Shown here piece after piece: positions 34,924 to 46,848 of a stretch of DNA of 64,000 bases (position 1 is the first letter of the stretch; each line of letters begins with the position of its first letter). The DNA lies in contig NC_059416.1 of NCBI RefSeq assembly GCF_905220565.1, forward strand, positions 6,572,001-6,636,000, read 5' to 3'. The position numbers were made by a program, and so were the translations under genes. This stretch comes from Melitaea cinxia. Its lineage: Eukaryota; Arthropoda; Insecta; Lepidoptera; Nymphalidae. A model generated the notes under the pieces. The model did no database searches and was not told the origin of the DNA. It was given only the letters and a program-made list of their open reading frames with translations.

Positions 34924-35003
34924 AAATGCCGTTCTTATGTAATTAAATGGTGCAAAAACAATACCAAAGTGAATATAAAGTCTGAAAAAATATCGTTTCA
35001 CAC
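34924..35003 (+). pseudogene. THAP-like first exon of the P-like transposase, broken
   Basis: Upstream of an ideal donor (GTAAGT at 35004) the frame reads PSKCRSYVIKWCKNN...SEKISFHT. This fits the start of a THAP zinc finger, where Cys-x4-Cys is followed by a basic stretch and 'FH.FP' interrupted by the intron. The first expected Cys of the pair is Tyr (SYVIKWC), and the frame lacks an in-frame ATG: either ATG has become TTG at 34918-34920, or a one-base insertion separates the ATG at 34926 from the frame. The remaining THAP residues (the second Cys-His pair) are not found, so the DNA-binding domain cannot fold. THAP domains bind the ends of P-type elements in studied cases; the role here is inferred. 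Confidence 0.65.
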
Positions 35004-35557
35004 GTAAGTACATACAAAACTTTATATTTCTTGTTATTCCAAAATAATATTGAGGTTATTCGGAACTTATAATTTCGATGTTCCGAAATGACGTACCGAG
35101 GGAGTGTTACCAGTAATTTTTATTTCCATTAGCCCAAAATGCGGGTAAGTAAATTATAGGCAATCATAGAAAAATAATTAAGTAGAAAGTGGACATCATT
35201 ATTGTGGTTTTTTTTTTATCGTGTGATTTTATGTTTTACCTAAATTAAAGTCAATATGAATTATTAACTCGTTTGTGTCTGTTTAAATTTTTGAATTAAC
35301 TACTCATATTTTACTACTAAATATCATGATTTTTGGTTTCCAACGAATATTTTAATATGAGATAGATAGAATAGGTAGCTGCTGTGCGACTGAGCTGAAA
35401 TGAACTACAACGACAGCCATCCTCATCTAGTGTGGTTTGTTCAAACCATTTTGATAAAGCTGACATGTACGGTACAAAACTTGGACTTCGCAGAGTACCA
35501 TCACGTATATACTACTACTTACTACTAGGTATTTTAATGTTGAATTTTTTGTTCTAG

Positions 35558-35863
35558 GACCTACCGGATGAGTCTTAAATTAGTCGTTAACCAAGATTCA
35601 ATCTTTGATACACCTAGAAAACATAAACTAAGAGAAAAGTTAAAAAAGCAGGAACTTTATTTAAAAAAAAATGTAAAAAAATTAAATCATTACAGCAAAG
35701 AGTTAGACGTCTTTAAAACAGGAACTTGCCCTTCAGAGGAATCAACAATTACTTAAAAACGCAATTTTCATTGACACAGATTTATATAATTCATTAAATC
35801 AAAACATGGCTGCAATGGATTTATTTAACAATTTGAAGCAAAAAAGGAGTAAATATATTTAAA
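35558..35863 (+). pseudogene. P-like transposase second exon remnant (basic/coiled-coil region)
   Basis: After TTTTTTGTTCTAG (acceptor) a frame with ATG at 35568 runs 62 codons: FDTPRKHKLREKLKKQELY is followed by a lysine-rich heptad-like stretch. A 'TPRK..KL..KLK' segment after the THAP finger is usual in THAP9/P-type transposases and leads into a leucine-zipper region. After about 35740 a one-base shift would continue as KNAIFIDTDLYNSLNQN... to a stop at about 35861. The RNase-H-like catalytic part is absent. AATAAA lies at about 35935. Confidence 0.6.
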
Positions 35864-36063
35864 ACTATAAACAGATTTTTATTTTCGCATACCCATTTTA
35901 CCTATATTAAATTAATTGTGTTTAATCCCATTTAATAAAATTTTCAGGGACTTTTTTTAAAAAGTGTCAACACTTCACTCACTCACACATATTTAAAAAA
36001 GTGGCTTCACTTTTTTGTTCTAAGTGCGTTATCTATTCTTTTTACTTGATCAATGGATAAAAG

Positions 36064-36535
36064 TTACAAATATGTTTTCAATTGTCTTTCACTAATGAGA
36101 CATGCGGTCGGATAGTACAATAATAATTGACCTTAACTTTTATAACAATAATGAAATGTTACGATGCTCATACCATTTCTTCGTATATATTTTGGGTCAA
36201 AAAATTAATTGACTTATAGCCAACAACAACTAACACGGACAAGGGGATACATCTCGTCCGGCTTAAATAACATAGTAGTAGCCGTCATGGTTTTCTTGTC
36301 ACTAATCCTTGAGGCAGAAAATAAGCCAATTCTTCTGACGTAACATTACACAGTACGTAGTACACATGACCACGCGGGTCCCTTTTTATGCCAAAACAAG
36401 TGCAGCCGTAATGACCTGGCGCCGTCGTTATTTTTAAAGCGAGAATCTAATGGACGAGACTTGTCCGATCCAACTCGATTATAATTTTTTTTTTATTTTC
36501 ATGGAGTCATTCACACAAAACGTAATAAGTACGCT
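36064..36535. other. Unannotated stretch
   Basis: Nothing recognisable. Confidence 0.5.
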
Positions 36536-36880
36536 TCAGCCTGTAATATCCCATTGCTGGGCACAGGCCTCTTTCCCTATGTAGAAGAAGGATCCAGAGC
36601 TTAATCCACCACGCTGCCAGAGCACTGCTCTAATGCGGGTTGGCGGATATATTTCCTACTATAAACAACGATCGCTAACAGGTGTACATGATAACAACCG
36701 GGACCGACGGCTAAACGTGCTTTCCGAGGTACGGTGGGGTGACCCACAAGGACTGCACAAACACCCAGACCATGACAAACATCTGTCTGGCCAATAGAAA
36801 TGTTTGTCATGTGCGGGAATCGAACCCGTAACAGCCACAAACCAGTGCTATGACCATAGCGCCAACGCCAAACAAAAACT
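36536..36880 (-). mobile_element. tRNA-derived SINE (family A), full-length copy
   Basis: On the minus strand: head with GGCGCTATGGTCATAGCAC and B box GGGTTCGATTCCCGC at about 36815-36829, middle ending AGCCGTCGGTCCCGG, then GCCAACCCGCATTAGAGCAG and the tail GAGGCCTGTGCCCAGC..TTACAGGCTGAAGCG. Slightly longer than the 62586 copy through an insertion in the middle. Flanking duplication not resolved. Confidence 0.8.
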
Positions 36881-37640
36881 GTCAACCAAACAATACATAA
36901 TAGCAAAACACAATAAGTATATATTTATCTCGTACCCATTAAGAAAATTAAGTTTTTTTTTTTTAAATTGATAGGATTTGCCTAAAACCGATAATTATGA
37001 TTTATTAAAAGTAGAATTCTTTAAAAGTTAATATTGTTTTTATAAATAAATAAATAAAATATATAAATAAATAATTTTACCTATTTATAATTAAAAAAAA
37101 AAATATATTAAAAATATCTTGTCAGAAAATATATAGTTTTAAATCAATGGTTTACAATATTTCAGAGTATTCTACTCTATTTGTGATGTCAAAATAATTT
37201 TAATCAAAATACCTGCTACAAAAGCTGTCAAAACCATAACAATGTTTATTGGACAATGTTTGTAATAAATACAATTTAATATTCACTTAAATTGTATTTC
37301 ACTAAAAGTTAATTATTTATATTCTTCGAAAATCGTTTTAGACATTTAAAGTTTTAGATATTTATAATTAAGCATTATTTTAACATTTTTCTTATCTTAT
37401 ATTTCTGAAAAAAGAATTATTTATTTCAGACTGAGAAAAGTTTCTTAACCAAGCTGTTTTCACTATATGTCATACTATTTATTTAATTTCTTATATTGTT
37501 TCTTTAGACTATAAACCTCTTGTTTAGCTTTCAATCCATCGTTGTAGTTAAAAATTATCAAAACCTTAAAGTTGATATAATAAATAGTAGGTAATATGTT
37601 ACGAAAAAGAATCTACTATAGATAACAGATCCTACAATTC
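36881..37640. other. Unannotated A+T-rich stretch
   Basis: Nothing recognisable. Confidence 0.6.
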
Positions 37641-37652
37641 TATCTTAGGAAT

Positions 37653-38099
37653 CACTTCAGCCTATCGCGGTCCACTGCTGGACATAGGCCTCCCCAAGTT
37701 CGCGCCAGACATCCCGGTCTTCCGGTAGATTCCTCATCCACCCTACACCGGCAATCTTCGTAGATCGTCGGTCCAACGGGCCGGAGGATGTCTCACACTG
37801 CGTTTGCCAAGACGCGGTCTCCACTCTAGGACCCGTCTACTCCAACGGCTATCGATCCTGCGACACAGATGACCAGCCCACTGCCACTTCAACTTGCTAA
37901 TTCTGTGGGATATGTCGGTTGCTTTCGTTCTCTAGCGGATAGTCTCATTTCTAATCCTATCTTTGAGAAAAACCCCAAACAAAGCCCGTTCCATTGCACG
38001 TTGAGCGACCCTAAACTTGTGGACCAGTCCCTTCGTCAGTGTCCACGTCTCGGCTGCGTATGTTAACACAGGCAGGACGCATTGTTCGAAGACTTTTCT
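37653..38099 (-). mobile_element. RTE-type LINE, 447-bp 3' end with 12-bp target duplication
   Basis: Near-identical by eye to 54925-55370, the C-terminal coding end of the RTE LINE plus its AGGCCTATGTCCAGCAGTGG tail. TATCTTAGGAAT flanks it at 37641-37652 and 38100-38111. Coding is broken by substitutions, frameshifts and an insertion near 37724. Confidence 0.9.
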
Positions 38100-38111
38100 T
38101 ATCTTAGGAAT

Positions 38112-39239
38112 AGTAATATTTAAATTCTCAACTAAATCTTAATCAGCTAAGACTTCATGGAATCTTAAAAAAACATGAAATTATTCTTGACTTTTAATGT
38201 GTATTGATTTTATGAAACTTCGAGCTAAGAGTACTACGAGTAAATGTTTGAAATTTCAATGTCGACTATTCCAGTATTATGATTATTGAACGTTGTGAAA
38301 TATTTTAATATTCATAAGAAATTTTTTAATAATATGAATTAAATAATTTTATTACGTTATCAAACGATGGAAATATTGATTAAAATATCTATATTGCTGA
38401 AAAATATTGGACCTCTATTAAGACTTCGGTCTTCAAAACTTTTTATTGTAGGGAAGGAAGGTAGACATAAAAATAAATTACTATAAAGGAAAGGGACTAA
38501 GTTTTGAAACAATTACAGGAAATAGAAGGAAAGTTAAAGATATATACATAAACAGTTTACGTATGTAATATCATGTACATCTAACTTAAAGTTACTTAAA
38601 CGCGGAGTTTAGTTAGAATGTTATCTAGAAAAAAAAAATTTGTCCTCTATTTTTACAGTCCACTAACCTGTTCTGTGCTGCATTGCATTCAAAACACGTA
38701 ACAATGTAAAAATATAATTACATAAATTATATTGAAAACCTTTGAGAAAGTAATTTTATGTTATTTGTCCTTCTTTTTGTTTGAAGTTTTACAAAACGTT
38801 TAACCATAACCCTTTACTCGTATATTGTAGCGTCTGTAGTTTTACATTTTTGTGAATCTTATACCGTTTATTTATGATCTATAATTACATAATAATAATC
38901 TATATATAAATTGCTTATGTTTATTGATTAAACGTAATAAAGAAAAGCCGAAGAAGGTTTGCTGAGCTTGTGATGTTACTCTAATTAGATCTCTTTAAAA
39001 ATTATGACCGCAGCATTCGTTTTTGGCATAAAACATGTGTTATAACGATCAATAATTAATCTTCAATGGTTTTCAGAACTGTTATATATCTGTCAAGTTT
39101 TTTACCTGACTACATGAAATTATAATTTATAATGTTGTTTAATATTAAATTATAATAAAACAAATTCTAATTAAAACATAAATATTTACAATTCACAACT
39201 TTAGAACTAAATATATTCAGATAGAGATAGTTATTGTAC
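38112..39239. other. Unannotated A+T-rich stretch
   Basis: Nothing recognisable. Confidence 0.6.
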
Positions 39240-39365
39240 AAATATTGTCCGGTGGAATGATGCCAAGAATGCTGGCAGCATTTCCTCGTTGAATCGCTAT
39301 GCCGATTCTCTGGGCAAAAAAGCACCAGCCCTCTTGTCACCAGTGGAGGCAATAAAGCGAGGTGT
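39240..39365 (-). repeat. Possible LINE coding fragment
   Basis: A G+C-richer island in A+T-rich sequence. A minus-strand frame contains 'RIGIAIQRGNAASILG', a phrase resembling the region after the reverse transcriptase in some lepidopteran LINEs. No ends are defined; the region 39366-40021 shows nothing. Confidence 0.35.
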
Positions 39366-40021
39366 TATCTCTTTAAAATATTTTTTATTATTAGTATTGT
39401 AAAGCAATCAGGGAAAATAAAAATGGTATTTTTTTTCAAAAATCACATTATAATAAAAATTTTACTACAGATTCTGAGCAAGACGTCATTTATATACTCG
39501 TACACCACGCCATCCCCAACAACTCTCCTCTACTCGCCTCACACGTTCCCCACTTCACTTTACTCGTTACAGTATATTTTATTTAGAATTTGTTTTATTA
39601 TAATTAAATATTAAACATAGTTTAATGATTCCGTATTTATATATTTTCCGTATTTATATATATATGTCTTTCGCATTTATATGTATATGTCATCTGTATT
39701 TATATTTATATTTCACATACCACAAATATTATTGACCATTAACATTTCACAGAAAATATACAATTTTTGAAAATAAATTATAATATTAATTTGTACCTAA
39801 AAATAACCTTCACCTAAAAGCATACCTTCCTGTCCCTTTCGACGCAAATAAAAAGTTGCTTATATAATATGCAGGGACGACCTGCATAATCTAAACAGCG
39901 AATGAGTACCCGAAACAATTTTAACACAGCTAAAAACTGCTGAGGACCACTGAAAATCTGATCTTGTTGTTGTTGATGTTTTTTCACGTAACATGAAACT
40001 TCTTACAACAATGTGAGGGAA

Positions 40022-40643
40022 ATAATTGTGTTTGCTCGCAAACGAAAAAAAAAACCGACTTCAATTACATCGACAAGTAATGCAACGTAGATCGACGAAA
40101 AAATAGTCAAGCAACTACGCGTTATCAAAGATTACTCAAAAAGTAGTTATCAGATCTCGATGAAATTTAAATGTGACCACATGATAAACATCAGCTTTCG
40201 ATTAAATTAAAAATTATCAAAATTGGTACACCCAGTAAAAAGTTATTACGGATTTTCGAGAGTTTCCCTCGATTTCTCTGGGATCCCATCATCAGATCCT
40301 GGTTTCCTTATCACGGTACCAAACTAGGGATATGCCCTTTCCAACAAAAAAAGAATTATCAAAATCGGTACATCCAGTAGAAAGTTATGCGGTATAATAC
40401 AACGTAGGTCGACGAAAAAAGCGTCAAGTAAAAACGCATTATTAGATATAACTCGAAAAGTAGTTGTTAGATCTCAAATAAATTTAAATGGGACCAATTG
40501 GCACACACCACCTTTCGATTAAAACAAAATTTGTCAAAATCGGTCTACCCGGTCAAAAGTTCTGATGTAACATACATAAAAAAAAAAAAAAAAAAAAAAA
40601 ATACAGTCGAATTGAGAACCTCCTCCTTTTTTGGAAGTCGGTT
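40022..40643 (-). repeat. HINE-type repeat, full-length copy 4
   Basis: ATAATTGTG, hairpin GTTTGC-tc-GCAAAC, A-run and ACCGACTTC at the left; GGAAGTCGGTT at the right. Module A (40084-40245) and module B (40401-40561) are diverged direct copies 317 bp apart. The 40498-40746 frame is a by-product. Insertion context is T|T in element orientation. Confidence 0.85.
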
Positions 40644-41174
40644 AAAAACCCGCAACTTTTCGCACAATCCCTCATATATATTCTCAAGCATAAATAAGGT
40701 TATAGCGCCTTGCCTATCATTCAGCGATGTACATCAGCGTTTTTAAATAACAACAGAATAGTTATTTTGTTACTTTGCCAATTTTTATAATTATAAAGAT
40801 TTTACTCAAGCAATAATGATCCTTGTCCCGTTGTAATTTTATTATCATAATAGCGTGAAGCGATCCAAGCATCACTTTACACGTTACGTCGGTCCTCAGT
40901 GTTAACCGATGTGAGCTGTCAACGTGCGGTTAAAAGACGTATATTGTCCTTGACAACATTTCTCTATTATCTAAATTAACTGTTACGGTCTACTACAGAC
41001 TATAGTTATTTTAGAAATTAATTGCTTTTTTATCGGATTTGATATTCAAGGTAACGCTTTTACTAGTACTATTATTGACTAGTGATCATGTTTTGTAGAC
41101 TATGTGAAAGGATAAAATTATATTATTTTGAGATACAAACTCCATGACCAAAAAAAATTTAACTTTTTTATTTA
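40644..41174. other. Unannotated stretch
   Basis: Nothing recognisable. Confidence 0.5.
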
Positions 41175-41310
41175 AGAGTTTCGTACCCTAAGGGTGCCTG
41201 ACCGAATTTAAGTACTAAGATTTCACCGTCCCTCCGTCACAGGACTATATCATTGAATCGTGACAAGTAGACACTTAAAATTTCGATACCCTTTGTATAC
41301 AAATCAAACC
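41175..41310 (+). repeat. Decayed dispersed repeat
   Basis: 'GTTTCGTACCCTAAGGGT...', 'CACCGTCCCTCCGTCACAGG', 'AATCGTGACAAGTAGACAC' resemble a widespread arthropod dispersed repeat. Ends undefined. The interval 41311-42339 shows nothing else. Confidence 0.4.
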
Positions 41311-42339
41311 ATGTTAATATCATTAAAATAATGTAAGCATGGATGACACTTAAACATCAAGAATTTTCGTACCCTTGTTTGTATTATCGTAATAAAATTG
41401 TATATCGTAATTAAATATGTTAAGAATTGGCGGTTATTTTTATTTATATTTTGTATTCAATTCGATAACGATTATAGACTACAATATTTTATTTAATATA
41501 TGCAATTGTTTCTCATCTATTTTCGTACGATTCGAATCAAATAACAAAAAGGTGCTATATCTTGAATTCAATAGTTTTATATTTTTTTAACTTTTGAGCG
41601 TTCACTTTTAACGAAAAGTACATATGTATATATTACTACATTTGTATTTTGTACCTTAGAGGCGATTCTGTCATATGAAGTTACCAATCGATCTATATAA
41701 TAGCTTAAAAGTTATCACGTGGCAAATAAAAAATAAAATTAAATAGAAAACTCTGAGTTTTAACAAATTTGTTGAAAATAAGTTCAAAGGCTTGGGTTTA
41801 TTGCAAAAAAGAAACAAAGTCTTAACAGTAATAGAAAAATTTAGCGGTAACACATTTAAGGGCTACCATAGAACGGCTAAGTGGGGTGGTAATTACGGCT
41901 TACTCTGCTTATTCACTTCTGTAGGATCTAAGCAGCTATTTAATATTCAGTTAAAACATTAATCCAAATGTCAGTATAACGGGTCTCGGTAATGTAAGTT
42001 TAAAGCGTAATGCCTACTTCAACACCTGGGTCGATTTACAAATAGAAACGCGTTTTATTTCTGCACATTTTTTTGAAATACTATAGTTTGCTAGATAGCT
42101 TGATTTTTATTCAATTTATTGTGTTTTTAATCATACTGGATGATGTTTAGTTTAGGTAACTGTTAAAAGTAATGTTGCAACTAACGTTTACTAAAACTAT
42201 ATAATATGTCGTAGAATGTAAAATATGCAATAAATAGTGCATATTATGCGTAATTTAAAAAAGATCGACCTTGAATCCACAATTGTATAATTTTCTTAAT
42301 ATTTAACGATCATTAACATATACGCTATTATAATGAAAC

Positions 42340-42480
42340 AACTTTTTCGAATTTTATCGCGATTTATTAAGTTTTTTAGATGCCCAACGTTTTGGATACT
42401 TTACAGCAACCATGGTCACGCTCCCGTGACCATACAAAATAAATAAAATCTATACAAATAAAATATATAAGATAAAATCC
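42340..42480. repeat. Hairpin-bearing repeat fragment
   Basis: ATGGTCACG-ctcc-CGTGACCAT (42412-42433) is a 9-bp-arm hairpin embedded in 'GATGCCCAACGTTTTGGATA', which I recognise as dispersed-repeat text. No ends found. Confidence 0.4.
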
Positions 42481-42924
42481 GAAAATATTGTTTCATTATA
42501 ATAAGTGAAATTCGCGTAAACCTTGTAGAACAATATATACGCTATTGTTGCATAAATCAGGTTGCTAAAAATGTAATAGTTGTGCAAATAAATATTACGA
42601 CTTTTTGATGTCTGTTTTGTTCAGCTTATAAGCTTTAAGATCTCTCTTTCTGTCTTTTTCTTTCACTTCATCTGGTGCTTAAAGCCTGATATTGTTTAGT
42701 GAATGATTGCCTTATCCATCAGATGGTAGCAAATATCGTAGAAGCAGGAACTTGATACTCTGAAAGGACATTGATCTTTCCTTGAAATATGAGGAAAATT
42801 CACCCTTTACTAACAAAATGTTGAGTACGTCCTTATAATATTCCAAGAGATTAATAATGTTCATAAATATATTTAATAATATTAATTCAAAATATATATT
42901 AAAGCTTATTTATATAAAAAATGC

Positions 42925-43075
42925 AGCAGCATCTTGCGGTGCGACAAAGTGAACCCAGCGTCACCAACCCGCTGTCCAGCGTGGTGACTACGGATAAAAC
43001 ACGCTAGCTCACGCCATTTTGGCACGAGGCCTGTGTTCAACAGTGGACTGCGATAGGCTGAAGTGATGATGATGA
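42925..43075 (+). mobile_element. RTE-tailed SINE (family B), 3' fragment, diverged
   Basis: 'GCAGCAGCATCTTGCGGTGC', 'CAGCGTGGTGACTACGG' and 'CAGTGGACTGCGATAGGCTG' with a (GAT)n tail. The interval 43076-43500 shows no further feature. Confidence 0.75.
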
Positions 43076-43509
43076 TAAAAAAATTATAAAGTTTTTTGAT
43101 ATATTTAAAAAAAAAAATTGATTAAGGCCTTAACTAGAGACAAAAACAAAAAGTTGGCAAAATATTTCACATTACATATAGAAAAAAAATTGTATTCTTT
43201 TAAAAAAATATATTACATATTTTGTTTTTAATCGACGACTCTCAGTATTCACGAAAAATAATTCAAGTACCTACGCCATTAAAATCTTCCAGACAAAAGG
43301 ATACGACGCGCCGTGTCACTAACAATAACGTATTGAAATATGCGCCGTTATTTTCTTAAGGGGCTACCAGAAGGTGCTAAGTGTTATTAGTACTAATAGT
43401 ACTACGATGTTCATCTGTTTGTTTGAAAAAGGTGTATGTATCTTTCGAATGTTAAAAGTGCAACAATATTTTGTGTACGACTCTTATGTACTAAATTTCT
43501 TGTACACAG

Positions 43510-43600
43510 TCTGATCAGTCAGCGAAGTTGGTAGTATAGGTACTGCTTTTTTAGGTCCGATTCCCGCCTCAAGTCTGGTCTGAATATTTGTACCTACTTG
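43510..43600 (+). repeat. tRNA-SINE-like fragment
   Basis: 'AGCGAAGTTGGTAGTATAGG' (A-box-like) and 'GGTCCGATTCCCGCC' (B-box-like) are followed by 'TCAAGTCTGGTCTGAATATT'. Different from family A. Too decayed to be a tRNA gene. The interval 43601-44174 shows nothing. Confidence 0.4.
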
Positions 43601-44174
43601 TATTATATACATTTTTTTAATATGATTATTTATACCAGCGGACTATTACATAAAACATATGTATTGAGTTGCCAACTTTAGGATCAGACGGCGCAGATGG
43701 TCAGATGGTCGCTGTGACAGAAAATAATAAAAATCTAATAAAGCTAAAAATTAAGCGTGTCCCTAAACAAGAATAATCTATTTCAAGTAAAATTATTCCA
43801 TACAACATAAAATATTTATTTTTAATTAATGTAGTATTAAGGATAATTTCACGTGCAAATTCCGATTCATACTTGACTAGATTATTTATGATCTTTCCAC
43901 GTCGACAAAGGATTATCATCGTGATATATAACTTGGAACCGACAGGTACGAAGGACGTGAGCTTTGAATTATAACATCATACGATTTTTGATGGTTTCAT
44001 GTTGTTTTATGCGTAGCTTTTAAAGATAAATGTTGTAAGGGTGGATAGAAATAATAATCATAATAACAATTTATACTTGTTAATTATATTATCTTGCATT
44101 TTTAGCTCAGTTATCACTTTTTTAACCAAGTCAAAAAAAGATAGAAGATAAGAAAGATAAGATGAAATATATAT

Positions 44175-44437
44175 ATTTTATGTATGTTCGCGCATAACTA
44201 CGCCGTTTATGAACCGATTTTGATGAATATTTTATTGTTGGGAAGGAGATATTCCAAGGTTAGTACCATGATAAGGAAACGAGGATCTGATGATGGCACC
44301 CCAAAAAAATCGAGGGGAACCTTCGAAAATCGTAGTGGCGACTATTGCGTTTGTTATTTTGTTTTCGTTTACCTACGTTGTATTTCTTGTCGATGTAATT
44401 GAAGTCGTTTTTATTCGTTTGCTATCAAATAAAATTA
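44175..44437 (+). repeat. HINE-type repeat, 3' portion
   Basis: 'GATGATGGCACCCCAAAAAA', 'TACGTTGTATTTCTTGTCGA', GAAGTCG, T-run and a decayed hairpin CGTTTGCTATCAAATAAAATT. The 5' part is missing. Confidence 0.6.
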
Positions 44438-44524
44438 CCTTGTTACCGTTATAGCAAGGTATAATAAGCGCAATATGGTAGATGATTAATTTAGGAAAAA
44501 ATGTCAAAACCAAATTACACTTTA

Positions 44525-44829
44525 CTAGCCGACCCATGCCCACTTTGTTGGGCGTTAATTATTTTTGTGATGCACTTAGTAAAGTAATAGTAAAATTTTT
44601 GCTCTCGTTTCTAAAGTCTCTTCGCATTCCTCCGACTTCCGATTTAGATATACTATTATTTTTAATGAATTTTTTGTTCAATAACAATAAAATATAGCCT
44701 ATATCACTCCTGAATAGTGTAGCTTTCTATTAGTGAAACAATTTTCATGATCGGATCAGTATTTGCGAAGATTACCCCCTACAAACAAACAAAGTTAGAA
44801 ACTTTACCTCTTGATAATATTGGTATAGA
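44525..44829 (-). mobile_element. Helitron-like non-autonomous repeat, second family
   Basis: On the minus strand it runs from TCTATACCAATATTATC to GGTCGGCTAG then T: 5'-TC and 3'-CTAG. Interior contains 'AAACTTTACCTC' complement and a 'GCCTATATCACTCCTGAATA' segment typical of such repeats. Confidence 0.6.
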
Positions 44830-46606
44830 TAAAGTTTTTAAATAAATTATCAATAGTAATTTTACTTTAGTTTAAAAAATAAAAACTATCACCGCTTCAA
44901 AATATATGTTTTACTGAAAAGTCTACAGTTGTAAGAATCGTACCAGTAACTTTTTGAAGCAATGCGTAAATTATGGACGTCAGTTCGGCTTATGTATAAC
45001 TCAATATGGTTTAAGTATTCTCTCAATAAATAGGTATGTTCGCACGATAAATTTTTTGTATTTTATTTTAATTGTTCTTTGTTCTGTAAGTAAAATGAAC
45101 ACGAGTTTAAATACAGAATCATAGTATTTTTTTTTTAAACGCGTTTAAAAGTTTTTGCGCTCAATTTTATTTATAACAAGAAACAAAAGAAATAACAGTA
45201 CGCAATAACTCTGACACAACAATCCATATTAATTCTTCCTATAAAATCTCGAATAAGACAGTTACGTTAAAAATCCTTCTAGCAATTTCTGTTTTTCAGT
45301 ATTTCGACAAATGAGATGTCCACAGTTGTAAGAATAAATTAACCCAATATTTTATACGTAAAATGACTTTATTATAGTCTCGATGAATTTAAAAATGAGG
45401 ATAAAAATTTGAGCTCGGAAAGACAGTTTTCTCTTGAGGCCGTGATCTCTTTGAAATGCTCATTAATTTTGTTTTGATATTTTTTTATACACAATATTTA
45501 ATCTGTGCAAATATTTACGGAAAGTAATAACGTAATTTCCGCATTTTTAAGCGTCCGTAACGTTACTTTAAAAAAATAAAAACATATTTACCTGTAACTT
45601 TAGTTATTCGTGCAATTAATTGCTATTATAAATTAAAAGAACAAAAAATAAAGATTAAAAGTAAACATACTTCGAAAGAAATATCCAAAATAGATATAAC
45701 AAATGACTATCTGCTGTCATGACGTCTTACTCATACATGTTTTGAACTTTTTACGTGCGAGCCCTTCTGTGTTACATCAATAGATACCATAGTTAAATAA
45801 CGATTTATTATGTGCCAATTTTAATGATAGTATTTAATAACTTAAGACATATACCAGTTGTGTAATTAATTTATCATATTTAATATAAAGTTAGACATTT
45901 ACAGATTAATAAAGTGCCAATGAGATCTAACAATTAATGTCATTAAAAAAATAATGTAAGTAATATTTAAATTTTAAATTAGTATGCATAGTAGAACAAT
46001 GAGTTACAACTTCAAGTGTCAAAATTTGAATTTGAATAATACATCTAATTTTTTTGTTATACAAGCATTTAAACCTTAAGAGCCCTGAAAAATAATAACC
46101 ACCGTCTAATGAATTGAATAGATGCCAAACAAAATGTAATGTTTTTATTTTAATAAATATGTTAATAGGATGACAAATTCCACTTCTGGTAATTGGATAT
46201 TTGACATTAATTTGGGAATCAGCCATTATATTTATTTTTAGATGTAAGGCCAAGATCACACGGTCTTAAATTTCACACGTTTTTCTTTTAGTGTCGCATA
46301 TATTTATAATATTTATAATAATGACATGGCGTACTTAATGTGTTAAAATTTATAGTGAAATTGTAGCGCAGAGTGTACGTACGTATATATTTATAAAAAA
46401 ACGTATATATTTACGTATATATTTATGCAAAATGTTTATGTTGGGAATTAAATAATGGACCGCAATTACATTAACAATCAGATCCTGTTGGCTCATTGGT
46501 AACCCATATTATAGTCTTTAAACAATAGATCGGATGTTTTGAAATGATTTATTTGAGAAACAGTTTGAGTTCCGGCAAAATTACTGAAAATAATAATTTT
46601 ACTGAG
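44830..46606. other. Unannotated A+T-rich stretch
   Basis: The minus-strand frame at 45927-46259 (110 codons) has no recognisable domain and is A/T-biased; I do not support it as a gene. Confidence 0.55.
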
Positions 46607-46848
46607 GTAGGGCACAGCAGGAATTCCCTGCTCAAAATATGGAGCAGCCCGACTGGGGTAGTACCTCGACTACTGTTTTCAAGCAGTATTGTGTTCCTGT
46701 TGGTGATTAAGGTGACCAGAGCTCCTGGGGAGATTGGGAATTGGGTCGGCAACGCGCTTGCGATGCTTCTGGTGTTGTAGGCTTCTATAAGCTACGGTAA
46801 TGGCTTACCATCACGTGAGCCGTACACTTGTTTGCCGACCTAGTTAAA
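46607..46848 (+). repeat. Dispersed repeat family C, best-preserved copy
   Basis: Opens GGGCACAGCAGGAATTCCC, then 'CTCAAAATATGGAGCAGCCC', 'TGTTTTCAAGCAGTATTGTG', 'ACGGTAATGGCTTACCATCA' and closes TTGTTTGCCGACCTAG. Copies at 19375 (minus), 31640, 59516 and 16505. Overlapping frames on both strands are by-products. Confidence 0.65.

Larger units (their letters stand above)
34758..36055 (+). mobile_element. P-element superfamily transposon, non-autonomous relic
   Basis: An exact 8-bp duplication, GATAAAAG, abuts both ends (34750-34757 and 36056-36063). The ends are inverted repeats: left CATAGATGAAGTAAAAA..., right (complement) CATTGATCAAGTAAAAA..., agreeing at about 27 of 33 columns with one gap. 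An exact 11-bp internal inverted repeat, AGTGAAGCCAC, lies 46 bp from the left end (34804-34814) and 44 bp from the right end (36001-36011). Ends starting CA, 8-bp duplication, inner 11-bp inverted repeats and a THAP-like first exon are the hallmarks of P elements. At 1298 bp it is too short for a full transposase and is broken. Confidence 0.88.

Noticed and set aside
45927..46259. 110-codon minus-strand frame
   Set aside because: A/T-biased composition, no domain, no promoter or splice context; long chance frames occur in 64 kb.
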